Made by a program: the position numbers and the translations under genes
In this document: one piece after another, positions 25,316 to 33,921 of the stretch
How the letters are laid out: every line of letters starts with the position of its first letter
How positions within the stretch are numbered: the stretch's first letter is position 1
Notes under the pieces: generated by a model
Databases searched by the model: none
What the model was told of the DNA's origin: nothing
What the model saw: the letters and a program-made list of their open reading frames with translations, nothing else
Assembly: GCF_045689235.1 (NCBI RefSeq)
Contig: NZ_CP136864.1
Location: forward strand, 2,418,001 to 2,482,000
Length of the DNA: 64,000 bases
DNA from: Congregibacter variabilis
Lineage (GTDB): Bacteria > Pseudomonadota > Gammaproteobacteria > Pseudomonadales > Halieaceae
Reading direction: 5' to 3'

Positions 25316-26323
25316 TCACTGCCCGCTTACGTTGTGGAGAGAGCCACCGTCTGCACTCCCCTGCTCTGGCACGGCCTGGCGCGGACGCATTTTGCCACCG
25401 GGACGATAGTCCATCACAAAGTACAACTGCCGAGCCTTGCTCTCGTTGTAGGTGCGCGCAAGATACTCGCCAATGATCCCAAGGCACACCAACTGAACGC
25501 CGCCCAGAAACAGTATCACCACCATGAGTGATGGGTAACCGGGAACCGGGTTACCAAAAAACAGTGTGCGCAGTAAAAAGAACAATCCATAGGCAAAAGC
25601 AATAACTGACGTAAAAAGGCCCAACCAGGTGGCCAGCTTCAGGGGCGCCGCCGAAAAAGACGTAATGCCCTCCAGAGCCAGGTTCCACAGCCGCCAGTAA
25701 CTCCATTTGCTTCGCCCGCTGGCTCGGGCCTCTCGAGCATACGGTACGGCTTTTTGCGGATAGCCAATCCAGGCATACAGGCCCTTCATGTATCGATGCT
25801 GCTCCCGGAGTTTGGCAAGCGCATCCACAGCCCGCCGACTCAGCAATCGAAAGTCACCGGTATCTCGGGGAATAGGCACATCCGAGAGTCGGTCCATCAG
25901 TCGATAAAACAGCGCAGCGCTTTGGCGCTTAAACCAGCTTTCGCCTTGCCGCGATTCCCGCGTTGCGTACACCACGTCAAAGCCAGCTCGCCAATGCTCA
26001 ATCAGCGTGGGAATCAGCTCCGGGGGATCCTGCAAATCCGCATCGATCACAACAACCGCGTCGCCGCTGGCATAGTCAAAACCAGCGGACATCGCCGCTT
26101 CTTTACCAAAATTACGCGACAAACGTAAAACAGCCACGCGGGCGTCCGCAACTTGTTGTGCATCCAACCAATCACTGGATCCGTCATCGCTGCCATCATC
26201 GACGTACAACAGGTCAGCAGGCATATTCAGAGCATCAAGCACCGCCATCACGCGCGAATGAAACTGCGGGAGCGTTTCGCTTTCATTGTAAACGGGCACG
26301 ATTACCGACAACTGCGCGGTCAC
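25316..26323 (-). CDS. Family-2 glycosyltransferase, polyprenol-phosphate sugar synthase type (GtrB/DPM-like)
   Basis: 335 residues. A GT2 catalytic domain opens with VIVPVYNESETLP, then YVDDGSDDGS, RNFGKEAAMSAGFDYA, and the DxD-like DADLQDPPE. The acceptor motif GRSKWSYWRLWNLALEG precedes two C-terminal transmembrane helices, the GtrB/ArnC arrangement. It should transfer a nucleotide-activated sugar to undecaprenyl phosphate at the inner membrane. GTG start with AAGGA 8 nt upstream. The polytopic proteins upstream and downstream in the same run are plausible users of the product. Confidence 0.88.
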   Translation of the reverse strand: MTAQLSVIVPVYNESETLPQFHSRVMAVLDALNMPADLLYVDDGSDDGSSDWLDAQQVADARVAVLRLSRNFGKEAAMSAGFDYASGDAVVVIDADLQDPPELIPTLIEHWRAGFDVVYATRESRQGESWFKRQSAALFYRLMDRLSDVPIPRDTGDFRLLSRRAVDALAKLREQHRYMKGLYAWIGYPQKAVPYAREARASGRSKWSYWRLWNLALEGITSFSAAPLKLATWLGLFTSVIAFAYGLFFLLRTLFFGNPVPGYPSLMVVILFLGGVQLVCLGIIGEYLARTYNESKARQLYFVMDYRPGGKMRPRQAVPEQGSADGGSLHNVSGQ

Positions 26324-26360
26324 TTCACTATCCTTGCTTTGCCTTGGACGTTGCCATTCT

Positions 26361-28421
26361 TTACCAGTGCACCCCGCGCATCACCTGCGCAAACATCTTC
26401 TGAGCAAGCTCCAACTTGTTAGAGGGAATATTCGCTCGCTCGGCCGCGGCCTCCTCTTCACTCAATCCTCGCGCCGCTGCGGAGTCCGGAAACAGCGCAT
26501 AGGCCTGGCTCAAGAACTTCTCGGTGACACTGGGAATGGTGGCCTGAGCTACAGCCCCGGTTACGCCGAGACCTGTAGAGAGCCGCTTGGGCTTGGAAAT
26601 GATTGCCTTGATCACCAGATCCCGCGCCTGCTCCGGCGATAGCGTTGGAAAGGCCTTGTACAAACTCGTCGGCGCAATCATGGGCGTGCGCACCAGAGGC
26701 ATATGGATCGTGGTGAATGACACGTTTTGCGCCGCATACTCGGGAGCCGCACAGAGACTAAATGCATCAAGAGCCGCTTTAGAAGCCACATAAGCAGAGA
26801 AGCGCGGCGGACTGGTCAGTACGCCAATAGACGAAATGTTGATGATGTGTCCGTGCTCCCGCTCTTCCATGCTCGGCAAAAACCCGAGGATCAAACGCAG
26901 AGCTCCAAAGTAGTTGAGCTCCATGGTGCGCTCAAAATCATGGAAACGATCGTAGCTGTGGCGCACAGAGCGTCGGATAGACCGCCCGGCGTTGTTCACC
27001 AGAATGTCGACATGGCCATGATCACTAAGAACATCATTGACCAGCTTTTGGCAGTTCTTCTCGCTGGACACATCGCAGGAGTAAGCTTGAGCATCGCCAC
27101 CTTTCGCGGCGATCTCTTTGAGGGTTTCATCGAGCTTCTCCACGGTGCGGGCAACCAGTAGCACTGTTGCACCCGCTCGGGCCAAGCGCAGCGCACACTC
27201 TTTACCAATGCCGCTGGTGGCGCCCGTAACCATGACTACCTGGCCTTTCACCTTGCGTCGCAGCACCGCCAGGGTGGGTCGTCCGATGAACTCGTTAAAT
27301 AATCCATCCACCTCGCGAATGACCGTGTCCTTGTCTCCACGTAAAAAGTGTCGCCAGTAATCCCACAGCACCTGTGCGTAAGACTCATAAGGAGGGCAAC
27401 TAATGCCCGCCGGCTTAAGCAAGGCCTGAGTTTTTGTCGAATCAAAGCGCGTGGGATAGTTTATGTAAGCGACAACCTGCGGCGGAATACCCAGGCGCGC
27501 TACCGCTTTTTCGCCCAGTGACTTAACACTAGGAAGCTTGCTGATTCCGGCCCCTGCCAGCTTGGTCGCTTTATCAAGCAGACCAATATTGAGTGAGCGC
27601 AGCTTGGGACCATGGGCGACGGCCATGGTAGCTTTGAGCAAATCACCCACCCGGATACCATCGGGATCGGTGAGAAAGAAGCACTGATAATCCTGCCCAT
27701 CAAGATGCGCAAGATAATCCATGGCGTTTACCACAAAGTCCACGGGGACAATGTTCAGCAGCCCCGCTTTGTTCATTACCAGCGGAAGGCCCTCGGGGGT
27801 AACCTTGCTGAGATTGTCCAAAAGCCCAAAGAAGTAATACGGGCCATCGATCTTGTCCATCTCGCCGGTCTGGGAATGTCCCACCACCATGCCCGGACGG
27901 TAGATACGCCACTTCATTTCGGTTTCTTTGCGAACCAAGCCTTCGGATTCGTGCTTGGTCAAAAAGTAGGGATGATCCAGAGCCCCTGCTTCCTCGAACA
28001 TGTCCTCGGTAAACGTACCTTCGTACAAACCCGCGGCAGCAATAGAAGAGACCTGATGAAAACAGCCGGCACGCAAAGCCTTGGCCAGCGCAATTGCCTG
28101 CGCCGTACCGTTAACATTGCTGACGCGCTGACTCTCGGCGTCAGCCTCCATGTCGTAAATGGCCGCCAAATGAAAAAAGTGATCTATTTTTCCTGCATGC
28201 TGTTTTATCCAGGCTGGCTTAACGCCAAGACGCTTTTTGCTCAGATCGCCCGGCACCGCGACAATCTGTTCTGCCGAGGCTCCCCAGAGTGTTCGCAGCG
28301 CCTCAAGTTTGGGCAAGGACCCGGGGCGTACCAGTAAAAACACCTTGCCGCCGCGATCCAAAAGTTTAGGGACTAAAAAGCGTCCGATAAAACCTGTGCC
28401 GCCTGTCACAAAATAATTCAT
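26361..28421 (-). CDS. Alcohol-forming fatty acyl-CoA reductase, two-domain Marinobacter type
   Basis: 686 residues from the ATG at 28421 with GGAG 8 nt upstream. An N-terminal extended-SDR domain (GGTGFIGR at 7-14, YFLTKHESE, YRPGMVVGHSQTGEMDKIDGPYYFF) is fused to a classical SDR domain (GATSGIGK near 400, NNAGRSIRRS, YVASK near 544). Order, length and long motifs match the Marinobacter enzyme that reduces acyl-CoA to fatty alcohol in two NADPH steps (as I remember that sequence). It would supply fatty alcohols, for example for wax esters. No wax ester synthase is in the window; the neighbours are glycosyltransferases and a methyltransferase. Confidence 0.9.
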   Translation of the reverse strand: MNYFVTGGTGFIGRFLVPKLLDRGGKVFLLVRPGSLPKLEALRTLWGASAEQIVAVPGDLSKKRLGVKPAWIKQHAGKIDHFFHLAAIYDMEADAESQRVSNVNGTAQAIALAKALRAGCFHQVSSIAAAGLYEGTFTEDMFEEAGALDHPYFLTKHESEGLVRKETEMKWRIYRPGMVVGHSQTGEMDKIDGPYYFFGLLDNLSKVTPEGLPLVMNKAGLLNIVPVDFVVNAMDYLAHLDGQDYQCFFLTDPDGIRVGDLLKATMAVAHGPKLRSLNIGLLDKATKLAGAGISKLPSVKSLGEKAVARLGIPPQVVAYINYPTRFDSTKTQALLKPAGISCPPYESYAQVLWDYWRHFLRGDKDTVIREVDGLFNEFIGRPTLAVLRRKVKGQVVMVTGATSGIGKECALRLARAGATVLLVARTVEKLDETLKEIAAKGGDAQAYSCDVSSEKNCQKLVNDVLSDHGHVDILVNNAGRSIRRSVRHSYDRFHDFERTMELNYFGALRLILGFLPSMEEREHGHIINISSIGVLTSPPRFSAYVASKAALDAFSLCAAPEYAAQNVSFTTIHMPLVRTPMIAPTSLYKAFPTLSPEQARDLVIKAIISKPKRLSTGLGVTGAVAQATIPSVTEKFLSQAYALFPDSAAARGLSEEEAAAERANIPSNKLELAQKMFAQVMRGVHW

Positions 28422-28512
28422 AGCAATCTCCAAAGGGCGTCACGTCGCAACACGACAAAGCCCGCTAATTCTTATTAGTTATCGAGGTAAGCAAGCATAG
28501 AGCAAATCACCT

Positions 28513-29337
28513 CTAGAGATCAGCCAACTGGTCTTGTGCTGCGTCCAGCTGATTAGCCCTCTCCAGAACGTAACATTGGGTCCATAGCAGACCCTCCATC
28601 CATGTGCCTCGTAGAACTTGTTCCATTGTCGCCAAAAGTTTTTGCCCTGTCTGTCCGGCAAACTCACCAATCACTGGCAGGTAAAAGCCCAGCACCTCCC
28701 GCTCCAGTACCCGCAGTCCAGCACCCGCGCACTGGGCTTCCAATTCTTTGCGCGTCAGCAAATTGATATGCCCCGTGGGCTCAATCGGCTCGCCGTAGAT
28801 CCAGCGCAGCAGGTGAACAACACCCGGAAAAAAAGCAATTTTGCCCAGAATCTCCACCGGGCTATAAGGCTGTGGCGTCGTAAGAATCAACTTTCCGCCG
28901 GGGGCGAGAACCGCTGCCATGGCATCCAGTAAGGATGCCGAATCTGCAACGTGCTCGATGACTTCGGAGCACAGTAATAGGTCTATAGATGCATCGACCA
29001 AAGGCCCGTCCCGAAGGTCCCCCTGCACGCAGTCAATGCGCGCTTCCAGCGCCTTCGCGTCCAAGAGATTTTTTGCGGCCTGCAGATAAGTCGGCTCGAT
29101 ATCGATGGCAATCACCCGCTGAGCCGCGTTCGTAAGATCTGGCAGGTACACCCCGGAGCCTGGGCCCACCTCTAAGGCCGTGGCAATGTCGCTCTGATGG
29201 CCCAATCGCCCAATCTGCGCCCGGACCCAGTCGCGACGCGCACAATGCAAATAACGCCGAGTCGGATTGCGCGAGGCATACAGAGTTTTCTGCAGCACAA
29301 TGAGGCGTTGTGAGGCAGTCGCCGGCGGCACCGTCAC
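28513..29337 (-). CDS. Class I SAM-dependent methyltransferase
   Basis: 274 residues. The Rossmann SAM site is ALEVGPGSGVYLPDL (about 54-68), with the acidic IDIEP at the end of strand 2, GDLRDG, and the post-II motif SEVIEHVADSASLL. A hydrophobic C-terminal half (FFPGVVHLLRWIYG) suggests a lipid or membrane-bound substrate. GTG start overlaps the preceding stop as GTGA, so translation is coupled to the GT-C-like gene upstream. Substrate unknown. Confidence 0.82.
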   Translation of the reverse strand: MTVPPATASQRLIVLQKTLYASRNPTRRYLHCARRDWVRAQIGRLGHQSDIATALEVGPGSGVYLPDLTNAAQRVIAIDIEPTYLQAAKNLLDAKALEARIDCVQGDLRDGPLVDASIDLLLCSEVIEHVADSASLLDAMAAVLAPGGKLILTTPQPYSPVEILGKIAFFPGVVHLLRWIYGEPIEPTGHINLLTRKELEAQCAGAGLRVLEREVLGFYLPVIGEFAGQTGQKLLATMEQVLRGTWMEGLLWTQCYVLERANQLDAAQDQLADL

Positions 29338-31118
29338 TTGCGAATCTCAAAAATCATGATATCGCCGACGAACTGCGTAAAACTGCCATAGGCGACGTAA
29401 TGAAGAAGCAACTCTGGCATAAAACTCGGCGCACGATAGTGTGCTTGCAATCGAAGTAAAGGATGCTCATCGGATGTCGCCTGACGATAAAACCGCGCCT
29501 CTTGTGCTGTGGTCTTTATAAGATGCGCCGGGTCATTTGCCAAAGGCCCATTCAACTCATTCGCAAATGCGGTGTCGTACCAATTCTCACTCAGGATCAC
29601 CGCATCCGCTTGCTGCAGCTGCGGACTGTTGCTCAGCGCATAAGTGGGCCGAAACAGCCCGTGACGCACACCCGACGCTCTCGGTGGGCTTACGTAGTAG
29701 CTGGCAAGAACCATGGATGGTCGCTGCTCGGCGTACCACGTAGGCAATTGCCGTCGCGGATCAAAGTGGTAGTCACTCACCAGGTCTGCCGCAAGAGCAG
29801 CCTGCCAGCACAACATCAGGGGTAGCACAAAGCGACGCCGGGACACACGAATTGAGCCAAGGCCCAAAGCTGCGAGCAGGCAGGCAGCGGGCAATAAGGG
29901 CAGGTAGTGTCGGTAATAGGTCACGGGCGCCAGAAAAAGCATATACAGGGCGAACGCTAATAGAGGCAGCAGACAAAGCCAGACCCGGTCAAAGCAGGGA
30001 GTCTTCCAGAGTCGCCGCAGACCCATTAGCGCCAGTACAAACGCCGGAAGTCCCAGGCCCATCAATAAAACAATGGGAATATTCAAAGGATTACGCAGCC
30101 ACTTGTGCCAGCCAATAGCCCCGTAGTCTGTGCCAAAGCGTCCCTCCAGCCCACCTGCAGTAAAGGCAACAAAAAGCTCAAGCTGCATCAAAAGTGGTGC
30201 CAGCCAGGGGGATAGCAATAGCAGGGCTTTGCCGTTGGGACTAATTTTCGACCAGGGGACAAAGAAGTAAAACAAAAACGGAAGAACCATGGGCGCAATG
30301 TCTGGAAGCCGGGGATTACTGAGCAATCCAAAGAGTGCTGCGTAGGCTAGCAGCAGCAGTGCGCCGCGAAGTCGACTGATTCCAGCAAATACAGCGCAGT
30401 AGAAAGCCGACGGCACGAACACTGCCAACGTCGCCAGAGCGAACACCCAGTACTTTGTCCAAATAGCGGGCACCAATAGCAACGCTGCCACCAACCATCG
30501 CCAGCCGCCGTTACGCACACTCCAAACCATGGCGCTCATAAACAGATAGATAAAAAACGTAGAAGCTGCGTCCACCGTGCCCATTAGAGATTCGCTGATA
30601 TGCCAGCCCGACAGCGCCAGTAACATACTGGCTATGGGTGCCAGGCCAGGCTTATCTGGAAACAAAAGTACCGCAAGCAGCCACAGCGCAGCGACCGTCA
30701 AAGTACCGGTAGTCACCGAGTAGAGTCGCGCGATACCTATATGCGCTTCGCTATGGCAAAACGTCTTTACTGCACCAGTGTCACCGGCAATTCCCACGGG
30801 CACAGAAACACCCGCAGCTTCCGCCAGAGTCAGGGTCTGCCATCCGACCCAGGGGGAATAGTTAAAGCCCTTCAACGCTGCTCGACAGGAACCTGCTTCG
30901 TCAAAGTTAATCAGGGTAAAGCTGTTCGGCGCATACCAATCCTGGCCGTAATCCAGTGCCGCAACCATTCGGGTGACAAATGCCAGCAGCAGAATCGCCA
31001 GAAGCAGGCCGTATGATCTGATTCGAGATTTGGCGTGGGCAGGTGCAGGCAAGCTCAGCTCGTGAAAAATCCAGCGTGGCCCGCAGTCTAACAGAGCGTA
31101 AAACTGAGCCTGTGGCAC
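29334..31118 (-). CDS. GT-C-like polytopic membrane glycosyltransferase
   Basis: About 594 residues with more than ten hydrophobic helices. The first periplasmic loop after TRMVAALDYGQDWYAPN contains INFDEAGSCRAAL, an acidic motif in the place typical of GT39/GT-C enzymes, and ARLYSVTTGTLTVAALW follows. These enzymes take sugars from polyprenyl phosphate and transfer them to proteins or glycolipids at the outer face of the inner membrane. Start is uncertain: GTG at 31118 has no clear ribosome site. First gene of a leftward run with the methyltransferase, acyl reductase and GT2; 61 bp from the divergent acyltransferase. Confidence 0.7.
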   Translation of the reverse strand: MPQAQFYALLDCGPRWIFHELSLPAPAHAKSRIRSYGLLLAILLLAFVTRMVAALDYGQDWYAPNSFTLINFDEAGSCRAALKGFNYSPWVGWQTLTLAEAAGVSVPVGIAGDTGAVKTFCHSEAHIGIARLYSVTTGTLTVAALWLLAVLLFPDKPGLAPIASMLLALSGWHISESLMGTVDAASTFFIYLFMSAMVWSVRNGGWRWLVAALLLVPAIWTKYWVFALATLAVFVPSAFYCAVFAGISRLRGALLLLAYAALFGLLSNPRLPDIAPMVLPFLFYFFVPWSKISPNGKALLLLSPWLAPLLMQLELFVAFTAGGLEGRFGTDYGAIGWHKWLRNPLNIPIVLLMGLGLPAFVLALMGLRRLWKTPCFDRVWLCLLPLLAFALYMLFLAPVTYYRHYLPLLPAACLLAALGLGSIRVSRRRFVLPLMLCWQAALAADLVSDYHFDPRRQLPTWYAEQRPSMVLASYYVSPPRASGVRHGLFRPTYALSNSPQLQQADAVILSENWYDTAFANELNGPLANDPAHLIKTTAQEARFYRQATSDEHPLLRLQAHYRAPSFMPELLLHYVAYGSFTQFVGDIMIFEIRK

Positions 31119-31179
31119 ACATATTCACATGCTAGACTTGAAGGTTCCGCGATTAATCACAGCACAGGACCTTTAGCTG

Positions 31180-32826
31180 ATGAGCAGTAACGTGAATCCT
31201 TTACTCGATGCAATCAATGCCAGTCCCGATGGACCCGAAATCTGCGCCATCTTTGATTTTGATGGGACGATTATTTCCGGCTACTCGGCGATCGCCTTTA
31301 TTCGTGAACAGCTGCGACGCGGAGACCTTTCCGTTCGTGACTTTCTGGAGCTAGCCAGCGCCATGACCAACTTTGGTCTGGGCAACCTTGGCTTTTCTGG
31401 AATGATGGCCGTGACCACGCAGTTTATGCGCGGTATTGAGGAGCAAGCCTATGTGGATCTGGGCGAGGACCTCTTTACCAGGCAAATCGCCAGGCTGATT
31501 TATCCTGAGTCCCGCGCGCTCATCAACGCGCACCTTGCAAAGGGACACACTGTAGGCATCATTTCATCTGCCACGCCCTATCAGGTTGAACCTGCAGCGC
31601 GAGACCTGGGTATAGAAAACGTTCTATGCACCCAACTCGAAGTAGAAGATGGCACCTTTACGGGCAATGTCGTAAAACCTACATGCTTTGGCCAGGGTAA
31701 AGTCGATGCAGCCGAGGTGCTCGCCGATAGCGTCGGGGCTGACCTGGACGAGGGCTTTTTCTACTCCGACAGTACCGATGACCAATTACTGCTTGAGCGC
31801 GTAGGTAATCCCATAGCTCTAAACCCCAGCGACAAGCTCCGTGCGGTAGCCCGGGACAACAACTGGCCCACAGCCAGCTTCGGCAGTCGCGGCCGCCCCA
31901 CACTGGGTCAGTTTGTTCGTTCTGTCGCCGCTACTGTGAGCCTTGTTCCCACATTTGCCGCCGGTCTACCCATCTACGCCCTCACAGGATCTCGTCGCGA
32001 GGCGACGAACTTTTCTATCAATTTATTTGCGGAGACCGCCAGCGCGCTGATCAACCTGGATTTGCGCGTTAACGGCGAAGAGAACCTTTGGAAAGCGCGT
32101 CCCGCGGTCTTCGTCTTCAATCATCAAAGTAAAGCCGACGTAGTCATCGGCGCCAAACTCTTCCGACGCGATATGGCGGGAGTAGGAAAACAGGAAATCA
32201 AAAAAATGCCCGTCATCGGCAAAGTGCTGGAGATGGGCGGCGTGGTCATGATTGACCGCAAAAATGCGGCCTCCGCCATCGAGGCAATGAAGCCCTTGGT
32301 TGATGCAATGCGCAAGGAAGGCAAGTCCGTCGCCCTCGCCCCAGAAGGCACTCGCACGATCTCACCTAATCTCGGCCCGTTCAAGAAAGGTGCATTCCAT
32401 CTTGCCATACAGGCCGGTGTTCCCATGGTGCCGGTGGTAATTCGTAACGCCGGAGACGTGGCTCCCAAGGGTGACTTTGTGTTCCGTCCTGCAACGGTAG
32501 AGGTCGATGTGCTTCCGCCGGTCGACACCAGTGACTGGACAACAGACACCATCGACGACCACGTCCGGGAAGTTCGGAACATGTTTCTGAAAGCTCTGGG
32601 CCAACCAGAAGAAAAAGCACCTGCCTCCAGGAAAACCAAGCCTAAAGCGACCAAGGCTAAAAAGAAGCCGGCGTCCAAAGCGACAACCAAAGCTAAGGCA
32701 AAAAGAAAAGCACCCGCCAAAGCAAAGGCACCCGCCAAAGCCAAAAGTAAAACAGCGGCCAAAGCCCGACCTAAGACCGCTGCCAAGGCTCGCCCCAAAG
32801 CACGTCCCAAGTCAGCGGGAAGCTAG
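31180..32826 (+). CDS. HAD-IB phosphatase / lysophospholipid acyltransferase fusion with Lys-Ala-Pro tail
   Basis: 548 residues. Residues about 20-230 are a HAD-IB hydrolase (IFDFDGT, Asp26 and Asp28; ISSATP; FYSDSTDD). Residues about 300-460 are a PlsC-type acyltransferase with NHQSKAD near 315 and PEGTR near 388. From about 476 to the end there is a histone-H1-like low-complexity tail of Lys, Ala and Pro. HAD-PlsC fusions act in phospholipid remodelling as an acyltransferase with a phosphatase. The basic tail may bind DNA or acidic lipid. AGGA precedes the ATG. gpsA follows after 43 bp. Confidence 0.9.
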   Translation: MSSNVNPLLDAINASPDGPEICAIFDFDGTIISGYSAIAFIREQLRRGDLSVRDFLELASAMTNFGLGNLGFSGMMAVTTQFMRGIEEQAYVDLGEDLFTRQIARLIYPESRALINAHLAKGHTVGIISSATPYQVEPAARDLGIENVLCTQLEVEDGTFTGNVVKPTCFGQGKVDAAEVLADSVGADLDEGFFYSDSTDDQLLLERVGNPIALNPSDKLRAVARDNNWPTASFGSRGRPTLGQFVRSVAATVSLVPTFAAGLPIYALTGSRREATNFSINLFAETASALINLDLRVNGEENLWKARPAVFVFNHQSKADVVIGAKLFRRDMAGVGKQEIKKMPVIGKVLEMGGVVMIDRKNAASAIEAMKPLVDAMRKEGKSVALAPEGTRTISPNLGPFKKGAFHLAIQAGVPMVPVVIRNAGDVAPKGDFVFRPATVEVDVLPPVDTSDWTTDTIDDHVREVRNMFLKALGQPEEKAPASRKTKPKATKAKKKPASKATTKAKAKRKAPAKAKAPAKAKSKTAAKARPKTAAKARPKARPKSAGS

Positions 32827-32869
32827 CAGTTAGGCCGAACAGTCATTTCGTCATAATAAGGAGAATAAA

Positions 32870-33874
32870 ATGAGCGATCTGAAAATCGCCGTACTGGGAG
32901 GTGGATCCTGGGGTACCACCGTCGCAGCCCTCACAACCCGCAACGCGCCGGTCACAATCTGGGCGCGTAACCCGGCTACCGTGGACGAAATTAACACTGC
33001 ACATCGCAATCAGACCTACTTACCCGATGCCCCACTACCGGAAAGCCTTCGAGCTACCAATGACATCGGTGAAGCCGTGGCGAATGCCGACGTTGTGGTT
33101 ATGGGAATACCCTCACAGAACTTTCGCAGCGTGCTTTTGGAAGTCAAAAAGCATCTGCGCGCCTGGGTGCCCGTGATCAGCCTTACCAAAGGCCTGGAGC
33201 TGGACACGCGCATGCGCATGACCGAGATCATTACCGAAATACTCCCGGGACATCCCGTGGGTGTATTGACCGGCCCTAACCTTGCCCGAGAAATCATGGC
33301 GGGACAGGCCGCAGCCAGTGTGATTGCTATGGACGATGACATCATCGTTCGCTCGCTACAAAAAGTATTCAAGAGCGGCTTGTTTCGCGTGTACACCAAC
33401 ACTGACGTCGTGGGCTGTGAGTTAGGTGGCGTGCTCAAAAACATCATCGCCATCGCCGTGGGCATGGGCGATGGTCAGGGTGCGGGAGACAACACCCGCG
33501 CCGCACTGATTACCCGCGGTTTGGCTGAAGTTACCCGCCTGGGTGTCGCCATGGGTGGCCGCGCCGAGACATTTTCTGGCCTTGCGGGCATGGGCGACAT
33601 GATTGCCACATGCACCAGCCCTCAGAGTCGCAACCGGCACGTGGGCATTGAATTGGGGAGAGGCAAGACCATGGAACAGATCGCCAACGAGATGTTCATG
33701 GTTGCCGAGGGCGCCAAGAGTGCCCCCGCCGTTATGGCCCTGGCAGAGCAATATGGCATTGATATGCCCATCGCAAGGGATGTCTATCGCGTAGTCAGCG
33801 GCGAAACAAATGCCCGAGGCGCCTACCGAGGGCTGCTGCGAACGGCAGCTGGCGCCGAGTCAGAACCCGGTTAA
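32870..33874 (+). CDS. gpsA: NAD(P)-dependent glycerol-3-phosphate dehydrogenase
   Basis: 334 residues, normal for GpsA. The N-terminal dinucleotide loop is VLGGGSWGTT; LTKGLE, TGPNLAREI and the C-terminal catalytic Lys region GCELGGVLKNIIAIAVGMGDG follow. It reduces dihydroxyacetone phosphate to sn-glycerol-3-phosphate, the phospholipid backbone. AAGGAG lies 7 nt upstream. Placement after the acyltransferase fusion links both to phosphatidic acid synthesis. Confidence 0.97.
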   Translation: MSDLKIAVLGGGSWGTTVAALTTRNAPVTIWARNPATVDEINTAHRNQTYLPDAPLPESLRATNDIGEAVANADVVVMGIPSQNFRSVLLEVKKHLRAWVPVISLTKGLELDTRMRMTEIITEILPGHPVGVLTGPNLAREIMAGQAAASVIAMDDDIIVRSLQKVFKSGLFRVYTNTDVVGCELGGVLKNIIAIAVGMGDGQGAGDNTRAALITRGLAEVTRLGVAMGGRAETFSGLAGMGDMIATCTSPQSRNRHVGIELGRGKTMEQIANEMFMVAEGAKSAPAVMALAEQYGIDMPIARDVYRVVSGETNARGAYRGLLRTAAGAESEPG

Positions 33875-33921
33875 ATGACGGGCATCTCCATCAAACTTTC
33901 ACCTTTTAAGAGATCTTGCAC

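Noticed and set aside
27612..28337. 241-codon plus-strand open frame
   Set aside because: Shadow of the acyl-CoA reductase on the opposite strand.
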